A stretch of 33,563 nucleotides of DNA from an uncultured Bacteroidota bacterium. GTDB taxonomy: Bacteria > Bacteroidota > Bacteroidia > Chitinophagales > Chitinophagaceae. Position numbers and translations under genes: made by a program. The DNA lies in NCBI GenBank assembly GCA_903881585.1, contig CAIRTW010000293.1:1-33563 (forward strand), in the 5' to 3' direction. The notes beneath the pieces were generated by a model, which was not told where the DNA came from, made no database searches, and was given only the letters and a program-made list of their open reading frames with translations. Position 1 is the stretch's first letter. The number at the start of each line of letters is the position of its first letter. Of this stretch, positions 30,785-33,563 are shown one piece after another.

Positions 30785-31858
30785 ATGATCAACCAACTAG
30801 CAAACGACCGATTTGAAAAGGGCAGGGGAGCCCAGTACAACCCAAAGAATAAATTTCTGAAGGGCGAGTATGTACAGGAGCAATCCGAGGGCATCGACGA
30901 CTGGGAGCAGGAATTGCGCAAGACGGAATACATCATAGACGACAGCAAGACGCTGGTAAACACGGTGACCAGTCCGGATGTGGGTATGATGTACTCGGCT
31001 AATCCATACCAGGGGTGTGAGCACGGCTGCATATACTGCTATGCCCGTAATAGTCATGAGTATTGGGGCTATAGCGCGGGGGTGGACTTTGAAAGCCGCA
31101 TAGTGGTGAAGAAAAATGCGCCGGCCCTGCTACGCAAATACTTTGATAATAAGAACTGGGTACCAGCAACAATATCGCTGAGTGGCAATACCGACTGCTA
31201 CCAGCCCATAGAGCGCAAAATGCGCATCACCCGCCAGCTGCTGGAGATTTGCCTCGACTATCGCAACCCTGTGGGCATACTCACCAAGAATGCTCTGGTG
31301 TTGCGGGATATGGATATCATACAGGAACTGGCCAAGCTGAACCTGGTGCGGGTAATGACCTCCATCACTTCGCTGGATGAAGACCTGCGCAAGGTGATGG
31401 AGCCGAGAACGGCGTCATATAGAAGCCGCCTCAAAGTAGTAGAAACACTCAGCAAGGCAGGTGTACCGACAGGTATCATGAACGCCCCGCTCATACCCGG
31501 CCTCAACGATATGCATATGCACGATGTGCTGAAGGCCGCCAGTGAAGCAGGTGCGAAGTGGGCGGGCTACACCGTGGTCCGGCTGAATGGTGCTATAGGC
31601 GGTATCTTCAAAGACTGGCTCTGGAAGGCCTTCCCCGACCGTGCCGAAAAAGTATGGCACCAGATAAGCGAGTGCCACGAAGGCCATGTGAACGACAGCC
31701 GCTGGGGCAACCGCATAGTCGGCGATGGTAAATTTGCAGAGCTTATAAAAACGCAGTTCCACATCTACTGCAAAAAGTACCACCTCAATGAAACCGAAAA
31801 AGAGCTAAACACCAAAGACTTCAGAAGGCCGGTAGTAGGGCAGGGTAGGTTGTTTTGA
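30785..31858 (+). CDS. PA0069-family radical SAM protein (SplB-related)
   Basis: A 357-residue radical SAM enzyme. The cluster-binding motif is CEHGCIYCYAR (CxxxCxxC), preceded by MMYSANPYQG as in spore-photoproduct-lyase-related proteins. LSGNTDCYQPIERK and GILTKNALVLRD match the PA0069/Rv2578c group. The substrate of this group is unknown; kinship with SplB and the position behind a translesion polymerase suggest nucleic-acid repair or modification (inference). ATG 30785 is used because the frame's earlier TTG lies in a repeat. Confidence 0.9.
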   Translation: MINQLANDRFEKGRGAQYNPKNKFLKGEYVQEQSEGIDDWEQELRKTEYIIDDSKTLVNTVTSPDVGMMYSANPYQGCEHGCIYCYARNSHEYWGYSAGVDFESRIVVKKNAPALLRKYFDNKNWVPATISLSGNTDCYQPIERKMRITRQLLEICLDYRNPVGILTKNALVLRDMDIIQELAKLNLVRVMTSITSLDEDLRKVMEPRTASYRSRLKVVETLSKAGVPTGIMNAPLIPGLNDMHMHDVLKAASEAGAKWAGYTVVRLNGAIGGIFKDWLWKAFPDRAEKVWHQISECHEGHVNDSRWGNRIVGDGKFAELIKTQFHIYCKKYHLNETEKELNTKDFRRPVVGQGRLF

Positions 31859-31868
31859 GTATTTGGAT

Positions 31869-31876
31869 TAAATTTG
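31869..31876 (+). promoter_or_regulatory. Promoter -7 box TAAATTTG for the Uma2 gene
   Basis: Exact TAnnTTTG match 14 nt before ATG 31891. A TTTG at 31854 is too close (11 nt) to be a normal -33 box. Confidence 0.4.
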
Positions 31877-31890
31877 CTTAAATAGCTTCT

Positions 31891-32469
31891 ATGAAATTTG
31901 CCGACCTTGATCTAAGTAAAACATATACCTACGCGGATTATTTCAAATGGAAATTTGACGAACGTGTAGAATTGATAAAGGGGCATATCTTTAAAATGGC
32001 GCCTGCACCCAGTAGTAACCATCAAGGGTTGTCAGGTGATATTCACGCTCAATTATGGAATTTCCTAAGAGGGAAAAAATGCAAAGTTTTCTCTGCTCCT
32101 TATGATGTCAGGCTGCCTCGTAAGTCTGAGGATGATAAAGATATCATAACCGTAGTGCAGCCGGATATTTGCGTGATCTGTGATCTTAATAAGATAGATG
32201 CGAAAGGTTGTGTTGGGGCGCCAGATATTGTGGTGGAAATTTTATCTCCCGGAAATAACGCAAAGGAACTTAAAAACAAGTATGAGGTTTATGAAGAGTC
32301 GGGAGTGAAAGAATACTGGGTGGTTTCTCCGCAAGACAACACTTTTGTAGTTTATACACTCGTCAATGGCAAGTATGATGCTTCACGGATGATGGTGGCA
32401 GGAGATGTCGTAAAGTCGTCTGTACTGGATGGTTTTTTCCTTGATCTTGCCGAGTTGTTTGGTGAGTAG
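31891..32469 (+). CDS. Uma2 family (DUF820) putative endonuclease
   Basis: A 192-residue PD-(D/E)XK-fold protein. It shows RVELIKGHIFKMAPAPSSNHQ, VQPDICVIC (Asp of the active site), GAPDIVVEILSPGN (D...E-x-hydrophobic) and KYEVYEESGVKEYWVVSP. Members are abundant in Cyanobacteria, Bacteroidota and Chloroflexota, often in many copies, and their role is not established. The AT-rich codon use differs from the preceding genes, hinting at an independent origin. It converges with the T9SS pseudogene with 12 nt between stops. Confidence 0.9.
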   Translation: MKFADLDLSKTYTYADYFKWKFDERVELIKGHIFKMAPAPSSNHQGLSGDIHAQLWNFLRGKKCKVFSAPYDVRLPRKSEDDKDIITVVQPDICVICDLNKIDAKGCVGAPDIVVEILSPGNNAKELKNKYEVYEESGVKEYWVVSPQDNTFVVYTLVNGKYDASRMMVAGDVVKSSVLDGFFLDLAELFGE

Positions 32470-32481
32470 ATCATTCAGCCC

Positions 32482-33403
32482 TTATCGCACTATAACTACT
32501 TTCTCTTTCGCTATTATCCCTGTATTGTCCTGAACGATAACCATATACAGCCCATCCACCCAAGAGGCCGTACTTACCGTAAGCACATTTTGCTGCTCCG
32601 CTTGCGTACGGAAAACACACCGGCCGCCCATATCATAAACCGTGATAAAAGTATTTGGCGCGAATGGGTGATCGGATGTTATATCTATGTGGTCTGTGGC
32701 GGGGTTAGGAGTGATTGATGTCACAACAGCCTGTTCGCTGACTTTTTCAACGGACACTAAGGAACAGTTATAGTACTGGTCTGTGTAGCTAGAATAGCGG
32801 TAAGTATAGGGAATATTGAATGCGGGTGCCGTGCCATTTTTCAGGAAGCAAATAAGTTGTTCAAAGTTTTCAAAGCACCCATAGTATGCCGGGGATATAG
32901 GATTAACAGTACTGGCCACACCTTCCACTATAGAAAACGCCGGTCCGGTCGCACCTGCCATGGTGAAGACCTTATGATATACGCCATTAATAATAGTCGA
33001 ATCAACTGCTGCTACTGTGTCGGTATAAGAAGATCCAAACTGAATATATGTAATCGAGTCTCCGATATTCATATTGTAATTGTATAGTAAATGCTCAATT
33101 GTATCATTAGATGGCACCCTGTAATATGCCATTCCAGCTGTTGTATCTTCTCTGATTAAGTATTCTGAGTCTACTCGATATAGGGCATAATAGATGCCTC
33201 CAAATAATTCATTAATTAAAGGCCGGTATACTTTTCCATATAAGACGGTGGCATTTCCGTAATGTAAATAACACTTAAAATCATCGCCTCCACCATCGGG
33301 TTCCTCTGGTCATCCATTGGTTGGTAGTATCAGTAAATCTTATTTTTTGAGCACCAGCATTGAGCGCCAAAGAAAGGAATAGAATAGCGAGTATAGGTTT
33401 CAT
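32482..33403 (-). pseudogene. Frameshifted T9SS-secreted protein gene
   Basis: Two frames join into one gene. The first part begins at ATG 33403 with a signal peptide (MKPILAILFLSLALNAGA, cut before Q) and TDTTNQWMTR, then hits TGA at 33283. One nucleotide out of frame, the sequence EPDGGGDDFKCYLHYGN continues openly to the C-terminus. That part has a T9SS type A sorting domain (ITPNPATDHIDITSDHPF, VYDMGGRCVF, DGLYMVIVQD, KEKVVIVR). The slip lies near 33300-33310. ATG 33132 would give a product without signal. It is either a natural mutation or a sequencing error. The middle has no recognised domain. Confidence 0.75.
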
Positions 33404-33439
33404 AGGTATATTTTACATAAAGTTAATAAATGCAATGAT

Positions 33440-33545
33440 GTTTAATAATTATTTATTTACCGCAATCTCTTCCCAATCAATATCATAAAGTTTATCGCCA
33501 TTCCTTTTTACTTTTGAATTTTTACTTTTGAATTTTACACATGCA
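33440..33545 (-). pseudogene. Possible gene remnant with repeat-derived upstream part
   Basis: On the minus strand a short frame ends NGDKLYDIDWEEIAVNNY and stop, which looks like a natural protein C-terminus. Upstream it runs into a tandem AAATTCAAAAGTAAA repeat and a stop codon, with no start. It may be the tail of a degraded gene; the family is not recognised. Confidence 0.3.
33509..33538. repeat. Tandem CTTTTGAATTTTTA repeat
   Basis: Two units of ACTTTTGAATTTT, matching the DNA at 2442-2468 (ATTTTTGAATTTTTACTTTT). It is part of the degenerate AT-rich spacer repeats of this genome. Confidence 0.55.
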
Positions 33546-33563
33546 GTTCAACTCCCGATTAGC

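Noticed and set aside
29911..31032. 373-codon minus-strand ORF opposite the polymerase and radical SAM genes
   Set aside because: It spans two well-supported plus-strand genes and the spacer repeats between them, and its translation shows no domain.
1..33563. CRISPR array, tRNA or rRNA genes
   Set aside because: No regularly spaced identical repeats and no tRNA arm signatures or rRNA conserved words were found in the spacers.

Overview
This window looks like chromosomal DNA of a Bacteroidota bacterium, most likely in or near the Chitinophagaceae. The evidence is: secreted NHL-repeat proteins with C-terminal type IX secretion (T9SS) sorting tails, OmpA-like beta-barrels in tandem, bacillithiol synthesis (BshC), small lipoproteins, promoters of the TTTG-N19-TAnnTTTG type, and almost no Shine-Dalgarno sequences. 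There is no rRNA, tRNA, CRISPR array, prophage or intact insertion sequence. Family assignments rest on motif recognition without database searches.

Layout. 1-2.4 kb: lipid-linked sugar flippase and a PhzF-like protein (+). 2.4-9.3 kb (-): RecQ helicase, an effector-like alpha/beta hydrolase, an amidohydrolase, and an RsuA/RluB-type pseudouridine synthase with a long repetitive disordered N-terminus. 9.6-12.4 kb (+): two tandem secreted NHL/T9SS proteins. 12.5-13.9 kb: divergent 3-methyladenine glycosylase and RsmI-like methyltransferase. 14-16 kb (-): glycosyltransferase coupled to an alpha/beta hydrolase. 16.1-17 kb (+): methyltransferase. 17-20.5 kb (-): Mpl, DEDDh exonuclease, dolichol-phosphate-mannose-synthase-like glycosyltransferase, and a stand-alone EF-Tu domain-III-like protein. 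20.6-22.4 kb: a 51-residue lipoprotein (+) and two paralogous beta-barrels (-). 22.7-26.7 kb: polytopic membrane protein (+), then a PH-like membrane protein behind bshC (-). 26.8-31.9 kb (+): a repair-rich block of radC, exonuclease III, a RelE/ParE toxin-antitoxin pair, a Y-family polymerase and an SplB-like radical SAM protein. 31.9-33.6 kb: Uma2-family nuclease (+), a frameshifted T9SS cargo gene (-) and a gene remnant.

Most genes are housekeeping: DNA repair, envelope and peptidoglycan, RNA modification and thiol metabolism. The most distinctive layer is a dense set of short palindromic and degenerate repeats between genes. Several have been read into coding sequence: an in-frame 14-codon insertion in Mpl, and probable repeat-derived C-terminal tails of the Y-family polymerase, the methyltransferase and the effector-like hydrolase. 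Other points to check are a perfect 17-bp inverted repeat just upstream of the polymerase, the stand-alone EF-Tu-like domain, and two decayed genes not visible as normal ORFs. I see no clearly new multi-gene system. The best candidates for new biology are the repeat-derived peptides, the EF-Tu-like protein and the polymerase/radical-SAM pair.
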